Assembly: GCF_038502225.1 (NCBI RefSeq)
Contig: NC_091325.1
Location: 30,380,381 to 30,444,380 of the forward strand
From: Cherax quadricarinatus
Taxonomy: Eukaryota > Arthropoda > Malacostraca > Decapoda > Parastacidae
Direction of reading: 5' to 3'
DNA: 64,000 bases
The notes beneath the pieces are model-generated. The model was not told the origin of the DNA, did not search any database, and saw nothing but the letters and a program-made list of their open reading frames with translations. A program made the position numbers and the translations under genes. This document shows positions 12,476 to 24,144 of the stretch, piece after piece. Within the stretch, counting starts at the first letter, position 1. Every line of letters starts with the position of its first letter.

Positions 12476-13610
12476 GGTAGCCCAAACAGTACAACATGTA
12501 CGGTTGAAATTCCCGTGAATGTCAGTGAGAATTATTTTGCAGCCACTGTCCTCGCCCCCATCCTGTTCCTTTTCCTCGTATCTGACATAGACAGAGATGT
12601 AAGCCACAACACCGTGTCCTTCTCTGCAGATGGCACCCAAATTTGCATGACAGTGTCCTCCATCGAGGACAATGAAAGACTCCAAGTGGATATCAACCAA
12701 GTATATAAATGGGTCGTAGAAAGCAACATGAAGTTCAGTGAAGAGAAATTTCAATTACTCCAATACGGAAAAATCGAGAAATTTAAACCATATTGGAGTA
12801 TAAACTAAATTCCAACCACATATTGGACCGAGAAGCTGTTGTGAAGGGCATGGGAGTGATAATGTTAGAGGATCTCACTTTTTAAGATCACAGCAATGTT
12901 CCTGTCATATATGCTAAGAAAATGATAGGATGGATAATGAGAACCTTCAAAAGTAGGGATGACAAGCCCAGCATGGTTCTCTTCAAATAGCTTGTTCTCT
13001 CTAGGCTGGGATACTGCTGTACAGTAGTGGCTTCTTTCAAGGCAGGCGAATTTGCTGACCTGGAGAATATACAGAGAACTTTCATGGCATGCATAAATAC
13101 GACAAAGCACCTAAACTACTGGGAATTGTTGACGTCTCTTGATCTGTATTCTCTGAAATGCAGGCGAGAAAGATACATAATTACACTTTGAAAATCCTAG
13201 AGGGACGTGTCCCAAATTTGCACACCAGAATCATTCTCTGTGAAAGTAAAAGATGGGGCAGGTGATGCAACATTCCTTCCCCCCCCCCATGAAAGCATGG
13301 GCACCACGAGTTCGCTAAGAGGCAACACAGTAAGTGTCAGGGACCCAAGACTGTTCAGCTTCCTCCTGGGGGATTACCAATAGACCCCTGGCTGTCTTCA
13401 AGAAGGTGCTGGACAGGCACCTAAAGTCAGTACATGATCACCGGGCTGTGGTTCAGACGTTAGTCTGAGCGCAGCCAGCAGTAACAGCATATTTAATCAG
13501 ACCCTGATCCACCAGGAGGCCTGGTTACAGACCGGGTCGCGAGGATCTTGATCCCTGAAACCCTCTTCAGATATACTCTAGGTATACACTGAGGCAATAT
13601 AATGTGTAAC
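12476..13610 (+). pseudogene. second LINE family, RT C-terminal remnant and 3' tail
   Basis: Part of a Jockey/CR1-like reverse transcriptase. The block TVLAPILFLFLVSDIDRDVS (about 12546-12604) is followed by SFSADGTQI, where the usual FADDT box reads SADGT, so a catalytic Asp is lost. LQVDINQVYKWVVESNMKF and a thumb region with stops follow. Downstream the 3' part carries TGATCCACCAGGAGGCCTGG and ends near CTAGGTATAC (about 13580). It is distinct from the family at 4125 and 34027. It directly follows the SINE tail and is truncated at the 5' side. Confidence 0.65.
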
Positions 13611-13964
13611 TTTTATTTTCCTATATCACATATTCTAACCTTTTCTATGGTCAGTTAAAAATAAATCCATACCTAACAGATCATAAACCTGTCTCTAATC
13701 TGACATGCCTTTTATGACCTACCTAACAATAAAGTATACTCCTTTATTATAAAATGTCCTAGTTTAACAGTTCATAATAATTGTCCAAAGTCAATAAGAA
13801 ATAAAAGGAATATAAATATTTACTTTAATGTGGTATGAAATTAATGTAAATATAAAATTACAGTACTTTCATACATTCTTTAATAACTAGAAAAACAGTA
13901 TGCATGATTAGAATGGTAAAGAAAGGAAAAGCAGAAATATTTGGACAGATTTTTTTTACCGTTA
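13611..13964. other. AT-rich sequence, nothing recognised
   Basis: No open frame of note, no repeat structure and no motif I recognise. It separates a LINE 3' end from a minus-strand Gypsy remnant. Confidence 0.6.
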
Positions 13965-14533
13965 TGGGCTTTATACTTTTGGATGGTCAGAATATTAGTT
14001 GTCTGATGTGCTGCTCTCTCTTTTCCCGCTATGTGACCTAAAAAGGTGATTGAGGATCTACCAAATGCAGGTTTACTAAGATTTAAGGTGAGTTGATACT
14101 GATTAAACCTTAAAAAAAAAAAAAAAGCCCAAGCAAGGAAATATGTTCATCCCAGGTGTATCTGAGTGCTTACTTAACCCCTGTTATGGCAAGATAAATC
14201 AGTTTTTGGAAAGTTGCTGGCACATTGTGCATGCCAAAGAGTGTTACAGTATATTAATAATGACCTCCTGGAACTAAAAAGTTGAGATTTCCTCGGTCTT
14301 GTCACTTAAAAGACCTTGATAGTACCCCTTAAAGAGGTTTTTCTTGGAGATAAATTCATGAAGTCTTCGATGTCAACTATGTTAGGGAAGTGGGTAGGCA
14401 TCTAGCACTGATTTCACTCACCTTCAATATTCTGTACACATCTTAACACTGTCATCTGGTTAATAACAAGTTTGCAGGGTGAGGTCTGTGATTCTTAATA
14501 TCCATACAGTAGCCTGTGTTCCAGCAGGGTTAG
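13965..14533 (-). pseudogene. Gypsy reverse transcriptase remnant
   Basis: On the minus strand, across several stops and frame breaks, RT blocks can be read: MCTEY followed by a TDAYPLP-like stretch, NLFKGYYQ-like, LSDKTEEISTF, FGMHNVPATFQKLIYLAITGVK, YTWDEHI, then FNQYQLTLNLSKPAFG and TFLGHIAG. A 14-base A run and a deletion remove the YxDD segment. It joins, beyond the LTR at 14534-15746, to gag and protease-like remnants up to about 17160, giving one old minus-strand Gypsy split by that LTR. Confidence 0.7.
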
Positions 14534-15746
14534 TGTTCCAACCCCTGAATGGGTTACAATGATTATTATGTATATATATAATGTATATTACCTTTTCATT
14601 TAATTTTATATTGCTTATATTTGCGATAATGGCTAAATCGTAAATGTATGACTTTATATTATTATTTGACTGTTATATTGTTATTTGACTTATGTTGTTA
14701 GGATGTACATAATATGTGCTCAGTTCAAGTCTTGATTGTCAAACTACTGTAATTATCGCTTGTCGCTCGTTATACTGCCGGCTTCTGAGCTGTGCTGTCC
14801 ACGGGGCTATCACGTGATCGACGGGGGGGGGGTGTCCTCACCTCTCGTGAAGTATTCAGTCTGCTGTAGACTTGCTTGGTGATTGGACAGATTGTCTGTC
14901 TCATTATTCTTGTTAGTTCTGTAGAACTCTGTTCACAGAACATTGTATAGACTTCGTGATTTTCGACGTTGTACTGAGGTTGTGTGTCGCTTAGACACTC
15001 TGAACATCTCAGGTCCTTAGCTATAGCTTCTGACCTAATTTTGTACTGGTTTCTGTGTATTGTCACAGTCAGGGTTTTTTCTATGCTGAACTTAGATTCA
15101 GTAGTATGGGAGTTTTGTAACTTTTGTGGAGGATCTGCTGATGGTCCCTACTTAGTGTCGTTATATTATCTCCTTGATCCTGATTGTGTCGCAGTCGCTT
15201 GTTATATGGCTATTGGGCTTAGCATTTTTTTCATTGTTCAAGCAGACTGTTCTGGTTGCCAGTCGGTCAAGAGGTTAGTTTATTAGAGGACTTTGTCAGT
15301 CACTTGTTTAAGTCTAGTCGAGTCGTGAGACATAGTGAACTACTTAGAGCACTTACACACATACACACTTACTTGTACATATTTGTAATATCTTATTAAA
15401 TGTTAATGTACCTGACGGTACTTAAGAATTATAAATGTGATATGTGCTTTCAGCACAATAATATTGAACTCGAGAGATTGATTTTATTTTGATTGCTGTA
15501 ATTAATTTAATTTGATAATATACCTCTAGACTTAATAAATTTATTAAATTTTAATTTCTCTAGTTAGTAGCCTACCAGTTGTAATCCTGAAGCACTATTG
15601 AATAATACTGAATTTTAATGGATAATTGGACAAGGATACTGACTACTTGTTACGAAAACCCAGTAACAGGCTGAATGCTAGAAGGGCATTCCTTTCTAGT
15701 ATTCACTGGAGATCTCTAAGCTTTTAGAATCGCGTTTTTTGTAACA
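14534..15746 (-). mobile_element. second copy of the TGTTAC...CA LTR
   Basis: Reverse-oriented, diverged copy of the solo LTR at 5424-6697. The outer ends match (TGTTCCAACCCCTGAATGGG on the left; CGCGTTTTTTGTAACA on the right). It sits inside the decayed Gypsy. Expected 5-bp duplications are not seen: the flanks read GTTAG and GTATT. Either they have mutated, or the copy arose by recombination or an LTR swap. A roughly 50-codon open stretch (GGSADGPYLVSLYYLL) is shared by both copies but then diverges by frameshift. Confidence 0.75.
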
Positions 15747-17262
15747 GTATTTGAATCTGGATTAGATCTAGTTAGATCTGGGTTAGATCTGTAGGGAGAG
15801 AGTTTAGTAGGCTTAACTGTGCCAATATCTAAGTCGTAAAATCCAAGATTGCATACTATCAGAGCATTCAAAATTATATCAGGACAGGACTGCAGAAGAT
15901 TGGTGACATTACCCATCTGTGCTGTTGTCTTACCAGACATATATGGATGTAGAATTTTAAGAAGATCCGTATCAGGCAATCATATTTCAACCCAGTGACT
16001 TCTTGCAAGGTATCTGGCATATCTTTGGGGTCTACAGAAACAGAGGCCATGGTGAGGTTCGTGAGGTTCTTCACATTTTATTTTTAACTCTGATTGATGC
16101 AGGTGTCAAGAGAGGCTACAATATAATTAAGGTTTGATTTTTTCTCTGTCGCCTACATGGAGCCACTAAACTTTGCTTTCACAACATGGCCAGGTACAGG
16201 TTCTTGGATCATTATTTTCTCTCTTATGCCAAATGATTGGGTTATGATGCTTTGTCATACCTCTGTTTCATGTTCTGTCGGGCATGAAAGAGGGCTCGTT
16301 TGGCAGTTCTGCCAGCTAGGAACAGGAAGGCTTGATCAAGGAGCTTTCACTTGATTTGTGAGGCCCTGGTTAGTTGCCATCATAAAAAAAATTCCCCAAT
16401 CCAAGATTAGAGTTTCTTAAGGTAATGACAGAATTCTCAGCAGATTTTTTCTTTGACATTGCCAATGTTACAACCATAACTACAACTGCTTTAGGTGTAG
16501 AGCTACCAGGGTTTACTAGAGGATCAAAAGACAGTACAGGAAAAACGTCATTACCCATTAACAATAGTGCATCTTACCTCACTTATCTCTCTCTTACCTG
16601 GACAATTCATCTGGCATGCCAGTATTTAGGAACCCAATTAAGTATTGTACCTTATAAATATTGTATGAAGGGTGACTGCAATAACTACCCGACTAAAAGT
16701 ATCAATGAGTTCATTTTTATTAAGTGATATTTCTTTGGTTTTTGGAATTCTTAATACTGTGGAAAAGTTACCCACAGGCTTCTGAGAATTGGACTTCCAC
16801 GGCTTACCACCTGTGTAAGACTCTCTTTGAGGTCTGAAACAGTTTGAGACAGGTTGGCCGGGCTTCTGACAGAAACGGCACCACATGGTCTCAGAAGTCT
16901 TTTCTTTCTGAGTATCTGCCTGGTCTTTAGAAGTGTGTCGTGGTTCACTCACAGCTTTTGTCTTCATACCATCTGAGGCGCCCTTTCTCCGATGTCCTTT
17001 ATCACAGTAATGCTGTTAGGAAAAGATTTTGAAGCACCTCTCACTCAAAAACCGACTCTCCTGTTAGGTGTCTGGCAATTTTGGTAAACTCAGAAATGAA
17101 GTCAATGTTGGGGATTTTCACGAGAATACATTCTCAGATTAACCTTCCACCCACACTCGGAGGGAAACCATGGATACAATTAAAATAAAATTGCAACTTG
17201 CTGAAGTTGTGATGTATCCTGGAGACTTGGTGGGACTTTAGGGACACTGGGGCAGTAAACAA
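15747..17262 (-). pseudogene. Gypsy gag and protease-region remnant
   Basis: Minus-strand fragments upstream of the RT remnant. At 16967-16638 a hydrophilic piece carries a damaged zinc knuckle, WCRFCQKPGQPVSNCF, with Gln where the CCHC His should be. At 16564-16370 the block LMGNDVFPVLSFDP resembles the LLGND...P motif after Gypsy proteases. Between 16300 and 15747 several short frames carry no clear domain. The order gag, protease, [LTR insert], RT agrees with one dead Gypsy. The 38-bp minisatellite starts just beyond its 5' side. Confidence 0.55.
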
Positions 17263-20200
17263 TGTCCTTCCTTCAATCCCACCTTCTCAAGCTCCCCACC
17301 AGCTCCTCCTTCAGTCCCACCTCCTCAAGTTCCCCACCAGCTCCTCCTTCAGTCCCACCTCCTCAAGTTCCCCACCAGCTCCTCCTTCAATCCCACCTCC
17401 TTAAGTTCCCCAACAGCTCCTCCTTCAATCCCACCTCCTCAAGTTCCCCACCAGCTCCTCCTTCAATCCCACCTTCTCAAGTTCCTCACCAGCTCCTCCT
17501 TCAATCTCACCTCCTCAAGTTCCCCACCAGCTCCTCCTTCAATCCCACTCCTCAAGTTCCCCACCAGCTCCTCCTTCAATCCCACCTCCTCAAGTTCCCC
17601 AACAGCTCCTCCTTCAATCCCACCTCCTCAGGTTCCCCACCAGCTCCTCGTTCAATCCCACCTTCTCAAGTTCACCACCAGCTCCTCTTTCAATCCCACC
17701 TTCTCAAGTTCCCCACCAGCTCCTCCTTCAATTCCACCTCCTCAAGTTTCCCACCAGCTCCTCCTTCAATCCCACCTCCTCAAGTTCACCACCAGCTCCT
17801 CTTTCAATCCCACCTTCTCAAGTTTCCCACCAGCTCCTCCTTCAATCCCACCTCCTCAAGTTCCCCACCAGCTCCTCCTTCAATACCACCTCCTCAAGTT
17901 CCCCACCAGCTCCTCCTTCAATCCCACCTCCTCAAGTTCCCCACCAGCTCCTTCAATTCCACCTTCTCAAGTTCTCCACCAGCTCCTCCTTCAATCCCAC
18001 CTCCTCAAGTTCCTCACCAGCTCCTCCTTCAATACCACCTCCTCAAGTTTCCCACCAGCTCCTCCTTCAATCCCACCTTCTCAAGTTCCCCACCAGCTCC
18101 TTCTTCAATCCCACCTCCTCAAGTTCCCCACCAGCTCCTCCTTCAATCCAACCTCCTCAAGTTCCCCACCAGCTCCTCCTTCAATACCACCTCCTCAAGT
18201 TCCCCACCAGCTCCTCCTTCAATACCACCTCCTCAAGTTCCCCACCAGCTCCTCCTTCAATCCCACCTTCTCAAGTTCCCCACCAGCTCCTCCTTCAATA
18301 CCACCTCCTCAAGTTCCCCACCAGCTCCTCCTTCAATCCCACCTTCTCAAGTTCCCCACCAGCTCCTCCTTCAATCCCACCTTCTCAAGTTCCCCACCAG
18401 CTCCTTCAATCCCACCTCCTCAAGTTCCCCACCAGCTCCTCCTTCAATACCACCTCCTCAAGTTACCCATCAGCTCCTCCTTCAATCCCACCTTCTCAAG
18501 TTCCCCACCAGCTCCTCCTTCAATACCACCTCCTCAAGTTCCCCACCAGCTCCTCCTTCAATCCCACCTTCTCAAGTTCCCCACCAGCTCCTCCTTCAAT
18601 CCCACCTTCTCAAGTTCCCCACCAGCTCCTTCAATCCCACCTCCTCAAGTTCCCCACCAGCTCCTCCTTCAATACCACCTCCTCAAGTTACCCACCAGCT
18701 CCTCCTTCAATCCCACCTTCTCAAGCTCCCCACCAGCTCCTTCAATCCCACCTCCTCAAGTTCCCCACCAGCTCCTCCTTCAATACCACCAGCTCCTCCT
18801 TCAATCCCACCTTCTCAAGCTCCCCACCAGCTCCTTCAATCCCACCTCCTCAAGTTCCCCACCAGCTCCTCCTTCAATCCCACCTCCTCAAGTTCCCCAC
18901 CAGCTCCTTCAATTCCACCTTCTCAAGTTCTCCACCAGCTCCTCCTTCAATCCCACCTCCTCAAGTTCCTCACAAGCTCCTCCTTCAATACCACCTCCTC
19001 AAGTTTCCCACCAGCTCCTCCTTCAATCCCACCTTCTCAAGTTCCCCACCAGCTCCTTCTTCAATCCCACCTCCTCAAGTTCCCCACCAGCTCCTCCTTC
19101 AATCCAACCTCCTCAAGTTCCCCACCAGCTCCTCCTTCAATACCACCTCCTCAGGTTCCCCACCAGCTCCTCCTTCAATACCACCTCCTCAAGTTCCCCA
19201 CCAGCTCCTCCTTCAATCCCACCTTCTCAAGTTCCCCACCAGCTCCTCCTTCAATACCACCTCCTCAAGTTCCCCACCAGCTCCTCCTTCAATCCCACCT
19301 TCTCAAGTTCCCCACCAGCTCCTCCTTCAATCCCACCTTCTCAAGTTCCCCACCAGCTCCTTCAATCCCACCTCCTCAAGTTCCCCACCAGCTCCTCCTT
19401 CAATACCACCTCCTCAAGTTACCCACCAGCTCCTCCTTCAATCCCACCTTCTCAAGTTCCCCACCAGCTCCTCCTTCAATACCACCTCCTCAAGTTCCCC
19501 ACCAGCTCCTCCTTCAATCCCACCTTCTCAAGTTCCCCACCAGCTCCTCCTTCAATCCCACCTTCTCAAGTTCCCCACCAGCTCCTTCAATCCCACCTCC
19601 TCAAGTTCCCCACCAGCTCCTCCTTCAATACCACCTCCTCAAGTTACCCACCAGCTCCTCCTTCAATCCCACCTTCTCAAGCTCCCCACCAGCTCCTTCA
19701 ATCCCACCTCCTCAAGTTCCCCACCAGCTCCTCCTTCAATACCACCAGCTCCTCCTTCAATCCCACCTTCTCAAGCTCCCCACCAGCTCCTTCAATCCCA
19801 CCTCCTCAAGTTCCCCACCAGCTCCTCCTTCAATACCACCAGCTCCTCCTTCAATCCCACCTTCTCAAGCTCCCCACCAGCTCCTTCAATCCCACCTCCT
19901 CAAGTTCCCCACCAGCTCCTCCTTCAATACCACCAGCTCCTCCTTCAATCCCACCTCCTCAAGTTCCCCACCAGCTCCTCCTTCAATCCCACCTTCTCAA
20001 ATTCCCCACCAGCTCCTCCTTCAATCCCACCTTCTCAAATTCCCCACCAGCTCCTCCTTCAATACCACCTCCTCAAGTTACCCACCAGCTCCTCCTTCAA
20101 TCCCACCTTCTCAAGCTCCCCACCAGCTCCTTCAATCCCACCTCCTCAAGTTCCCCACCAGCTCCTCCTTCAATACCACCAGCTCCTCCTTCAATCCCAC

Positions 20201-20284
20201 CTCCTCAAGTTCCCCACCAGCTCCTCCTTCAATACCACCAGCTCCTCCTTCAATCCCACCTCCTCAAGTTCCCCACCAGCTCCG
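17263..20284. repeat. 38-bp minisatellite, about 79 copies
   Basis: Tandem array with a 38-bp unit such as AGCTCCTCCTTCAATCCCAC followed by CTCCTCAAGTTCCCCACC. Variants ACCACC, TTCTCAAG and a shorter unit lacking CTCCTT recur in the same order in several larger blocks (for example near 18380-18640 and 19320-19600), so the array grew by multi-unit duplication. The plus strand is strongly pyrimidine-rich. None of the three plus frames of the unit has a stop. Because 38 is not a multiple of 3, a single 1027-codon reading passes through all three frames in turn (period 38 residues). No protein is implied. Confidence 0.95.
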
Positions 20285-21140
20285 AGACCCTTTTTTAGAA
20301 ACTAGTGGTTCCTGTATCATTATTATAAAAAAAATGTATCAGTAGAACTGACTTTTAAGTGAACTGTATATTTAATAATCACTATCAAACCTTAATTTGA
20401 CAACAAAAGAATTTCTGTGGACTTGACATATTTAGGTAATTTGTCTTATCTACTTATTTACAAATATCAATATCATGTATTGTTTCATATTTAGAGCAAC
20501 ATATGTTCTTATAACATTTACGAAGTTATTACATTGGTGGTATATCCTAACACCTCCCACAGGAAGACTGCATAGAAAATTGGCCAATATCAAGTAACCT
20601 TACATGTTGTATTGTTAGTGACACAGACTGAGAGACGAACCTGACTGTGGAAGAGGACACTTAGTCGTAGACAATATGGCATCTTTTTCACAGCTTCACT
20701 GTCACATTTTCTGTGGTCCAATCACTAGATTCCTTTATTTTCGTCTGTAGCTGAACATTTACAGATGTCTGTCCTCTTCCCGTTTTATTGTAGTGTTGAA
20801 TTACACGATAATATTGCTGTCGGACACAAGCATTTAGAGGAAAACTTTCACAAACAAGCTGGTTCGTAATTTCCTCTTTCCTCTCTACTCCCCTCCCCCC
20901 TACTTCCTATCTTATACACATATATATATTTAAATTTAGTAGTATTTCTGTGTGTGTAATATATTTACCTTATCAGAATACTATTTCCTTCAATATTACA
21001 ATATATCCCCTTTTTTAACTTATTATGTTGTAGATGAAAATTATAGGGATTATGTTTTTCCCTGTGACATGTCACCTTTTTAGTCACTTAAACATTACAC
21101 TCCTACGTTATTATATAAACATTAATATCCCAACCAGTTA
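20285..21140. other. AT-rich flank of the 38-bp array, nothing recognised
   Basis: No open frame, repeat or motif that I can name. Short TATATA and pyrimidine stretches occur near 20880-20930. Confidence 0.5.
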
Positions 21141-21146
21141 TTACAT

Positions 21147-21419
21147 TTAAATCATAGGTAAACTATCAGAAAAATTTCCAGTCAAGATGTGATCCTCCAG
21201 GATGAACGTCACCTTCTGACCTACCGACTCCAGAAAGTGGTCCATGAGAATTAATTGCGCCAGTTGACTGAAGCTAGAGACTCCAGCCAACTTGTACCAA
21301 TTAGTGAAAGTGTTTGACTGGACCCGAATTAAATCGAAACATAATTGCCCTGGTTGGCACCTATTCAACTTAAACTCTAGTTTGCATTTATCAGAAATGA
21401 ATTGATTTGCACTAAGCAC
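21147..21419 (-). pseudogene. possible Gypsy gag (SCAN-like) fragment
   Basis: A 90-codon minus-strand frame containing FSQLAQLILMDHFLESVGQK. This resembles the helix-rich matrix/SCAN-like segment in many arthropod Gypsy Gag proteins (pattern F.QL..LI.M..FL). No knuckle, protease or pol sequence follows on either side. The Met at 21419 is not a proven start. It could equally be a chance frame. Confidence 0.3.
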
Positions 21420-22349
21420 AGTAGCCTTTCACAACGGTGTAATTAGGCTAGAAGTCAATTTCGGTGCTATATCATACAACACTGTGAATAGTCGCTTCCC
21501 AATGCTCGACTGGCCATTGCAGAGATAGTCTGGCAGGATGGTAAAATATTTGCAGTCACCGAACGCCTAAAATGCCCAGGTGGCAATACCCAGCCAGCAA
21601 TAAACATAACAAACATTATCCAGTAATAATGCGCTCAGTGCACAGCAGCAGGAACGCAATGTAACTACATCGTAAACAAGACAACAGATCACAGGACAAA
21701 TTAACAAAATAACAAAATTTCTCCAGGACAGGCACCCTGTTATGAACACAGGAACACTAAGTAAGGCCTGGAGTGCCTGACCGTTAAGTACATTGTCAGA
21801 GCAAGAACAAATTTCCAAAAATAAATACAATAAATACGGGTTGCGACAGAGCAACAAAATGCTAATGAACGAGAGAGCAGAGTTCACTCAATGCAAATGG
21901 CTTTTCACTTCAAACAAAAGGGTTCAGTATTTGTATACTCGACCAGACTCAGTGAGTTTGCCGCAGTCCAGGTGTGGAAATACAATATCAATTCGGCTAA
22001 GGGCAAGTTCTCATCTAACTGGTTTATTTATGAACCTAACAGGGGTTTAGACTGGCTGAAGCCTCTTTGTAGCCACTCCGATCTAGCTGTCAGTTTGACT
22101 GGTAGAGAGGGAAGGCAAGAAGTGGGTATGTGATGAACCCAGTTATAAAGTACTCGGCACATGTCACGTGCTTCCACATATTTTTAAATTTGTTCTAGAA
22201 TTCGTAAAGTATTTCTATTTAATTGGTTACTATTGCTTATAAAATTTATTTGGAGTTTCTTCCATGTATCTACCAGAAACTACGAAAAAACATGTTGTAA
22301 TAGGCAGCATATAAAGTAAATTATTCTTGTTCTTAATTTTAATTAGCAG
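21420..22349. other. no gene recognised
   Basis: Several frames of 65-106 codons overlap on both strands (21567-22133), but none has a motif or composition I trust. The stretch may be non-coding retroelement DNA. Confidence 0.4.
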
Positions 22350-22455
22350 TTCTACTCAGCAGGTGTTGCACATGTATTTATTCTCTTGCATATATTGCTT
22401 TGGTTTAACTCCAGCAGGTATTGCACTGGTCTAATTTCAGCAGGTGATACACTGG
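22350..22455. repeat. diverged edge of the 26-bp minisatellite
   Basis: Three worn units are visible: CAGCAGGTGTTGCACATG, CCAGCAGGTATTGCACTGG and CAGCAGGTGATACACTGG. They match the CAGCAAGTGCTACACTGG core of the array at 24784-25112 and 31636-32755. Penelope element 1 inserts directly after the third. Confidence 0.6.
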
Positions 22456-22497
22456 CAATATAAACACAAATGCAGTATAATGTGATCCTTTATTGAC

Positions 22498-22532
22498 TAC
22501 GTTTCGCCCACACAGTGGGCTTTTTCAAGTCA
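22498..22532 (-). ncRNA. hammerhead-like motif, Penelope 1, left arm
   Basis: On the minus strand: CTTGAAAAA, then a hairpin GCCCAC-TGT-GTGGGC, then GAAACG. This resembles the hammerhead ribozyme core CUGAUGA-stem II-GAAA described at Penelope ends. Core positions 3 and 8 read U and A instead of C and G, and one extra A precedes stem II. Activity is unknown. Confidence 0.45.
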
Positions 22533-22701
22533 CAAACAGAACTACCTGGGGTGGAAGGAACGCGAGTATTTATAGTCCGGCTGAGGTCAGGTGAAGAATG
22601 CTGCATCTGATGATGTACCGAGTGGGGCTATAGAGTCTAAAAACTTGGGTAGCTTGGAAAGGAGATTGGATAAGTTTGTGAGCAGACCTTCTACAGTGTT
22701 C

Positions 22702-24144
22702 TTATGTGGGATAGCGATGAAGAAGTTTCTTGGCAAGTGGTTCAGCTATGTTATAGAAGCCACTATTCTGGTTAAAGTTGTCGGATATAGAAATAAGTGA
22801 TGATTCCAGGATTCTTCGGTATTGAGTGTTGTCTTCTGTGGCGATAAGTCTTGAGTTTCTGTAGTTTATCAAGTGGTTGTGTGAATTACGGTGTTGTACG
22901 CAGGCATTCCTTGTGTCGTCAGACCTGCTTGCGTATTGGTGTTCTAAAATACGTGTTTGGAGGTCCCTTGATGTTTCGCCCACGTATAACTTGTTGCAGT
23001 CATTACAAGGGATTATGTATACCCCTGCAGAGGATGGAGGCTTGTCCTGCCTACTACTGGTGATGTCCTTGATGGTCGTGGTTGTGGAGGTAGATACTTG
23101 GAATGATGTTTTGGCAAAGATGTTGGAAACATGTTTGGCAATGGAGTTGGTGGGAAGGACTATGTATCTCTTCTCGGCAGTGTCTTCTCTGGGTGTGTTG
23201 AAGATGTTTAATGCTCGCCGTCTGCAGTCTCTGATGAAGTGACGAGGATAGTGGAGTTTGGAAAATACTTGTTCAATTATAGTGCATTCTTCCTCAAGGA
23301 ACTCGTTGCTGCAGATTCTGAGTGCACGCAGGAAGAAGCCTATAATTACACCACGTTTGGTTTTGGTGTCATGGTGAGAGTAGAAGTGGAGAAGATCGTT
23401 TTGGTTGGTGGGTTTTCGATAGACTTTAAAACGAAGTTCGTGGTCAGCTTTGCAGAGTAGAACATCAAGGAAAGGAAGAGTGTTGTCGACTTCTTCTTCA
23501 AGTGTGAACTGGATTGAAGGCTCGACCTGGTTGAGCTTGTCTTGGAGAGCTTGAACGTTGAAGCGTTTAGGAGTTATGAGGAGAATGTCGTCAACATAAC
23601 GGAGCCAGGTGACAGACGAAGGAATAATGGTGGAGAAACGTTCGGCTTCTAGATGTTCCATGTATAGGTTCGCGAGGACTGCACTGAGTGGCGAACCCAT
23701 GGGTAGTCCAAAAGTCTGCTGAAAGAGGTGATTTTCGAAAGAGAAACACGTAAAGCCAACACATAGTTCAACAAGGTCGATGAAATCGCTGGCTGGAATG
23801 GGAAGATCAAGTGAATCGTCAATTTTCCTGCGCAAGAGATCGATGGCTTGTTTAGTAGGTACTTTAGTGAATAGGGAGGTCACGTCAAGGCTGGAAAGTT
23901 TCTTGTTCCTGATGTTGATGTTGCGAATGCGATTGAGAAGATCACCTGAGTGTTTGAGATGTGCTGGACTGATAGTGCCCAAGAGTTTCGAGAGGTGTTT
24001 GGCGAGAATTCCTGAGAGCTTGTGGGGAGCACTGCCTATTCCCGAGGATATGGGCCTCAGTGGGATACCAGGCTTGTGAGTCTTTGGCAGGCCGTACATT
24101 CTGGCAGGTCTGGGGTTGCTGGGCATGGTGTGCAGAAGTTTCTT
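22702..24144 (-). pseudogene. Penelope-like RT with GIY-YIG endonuclease (N-terminus missing)
   Basis: About 480 uninterrupted codons. The RT copies RNA at broken or telomere-like ends; the GIY-YIG domain nicks DNA. Visible in order: MYGLPKTHKPGIPLRPI (RT1 region), SSLDVTSLFTKVP with catalytic Asp, FGLPMGSPLSAVLANLYME, YVDDILL (catalytic DD at 23587-23592), a thumb ending near CRRRALNIF, then SAGVYIIPCNDCNKLYVGET and a domain running to the stop at 22702. The N-terminal portion usual for the family is lost. The open frame continues upstream to 24279, but those residues are antisense of the inverted arm, so the apparent Met there is an artefact. All catalytic motifs look intact. Confidence 0.85.

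Noticed and set aside
14984..15286. 100-codon plus-strand reading with hydrophobic segments, also present at 5906-6145
   Set aside because: Lies inside the LTR copies and diverges by frameshift after about 50 residues; listed as a curiosity only.
17262..20345. 1027-codon plus-strand Pro/Ser-rich protein
   Set aside because: It cycles through all three frames of a 38-bp unit with no stops; no selection on one frame is possible.
22877..23460. Plus-strand readings across Penelope 1 (121 and 73 codons)
   Set aside because: Antisense shadows of the minus-strand RT and GIY-YIG frame.
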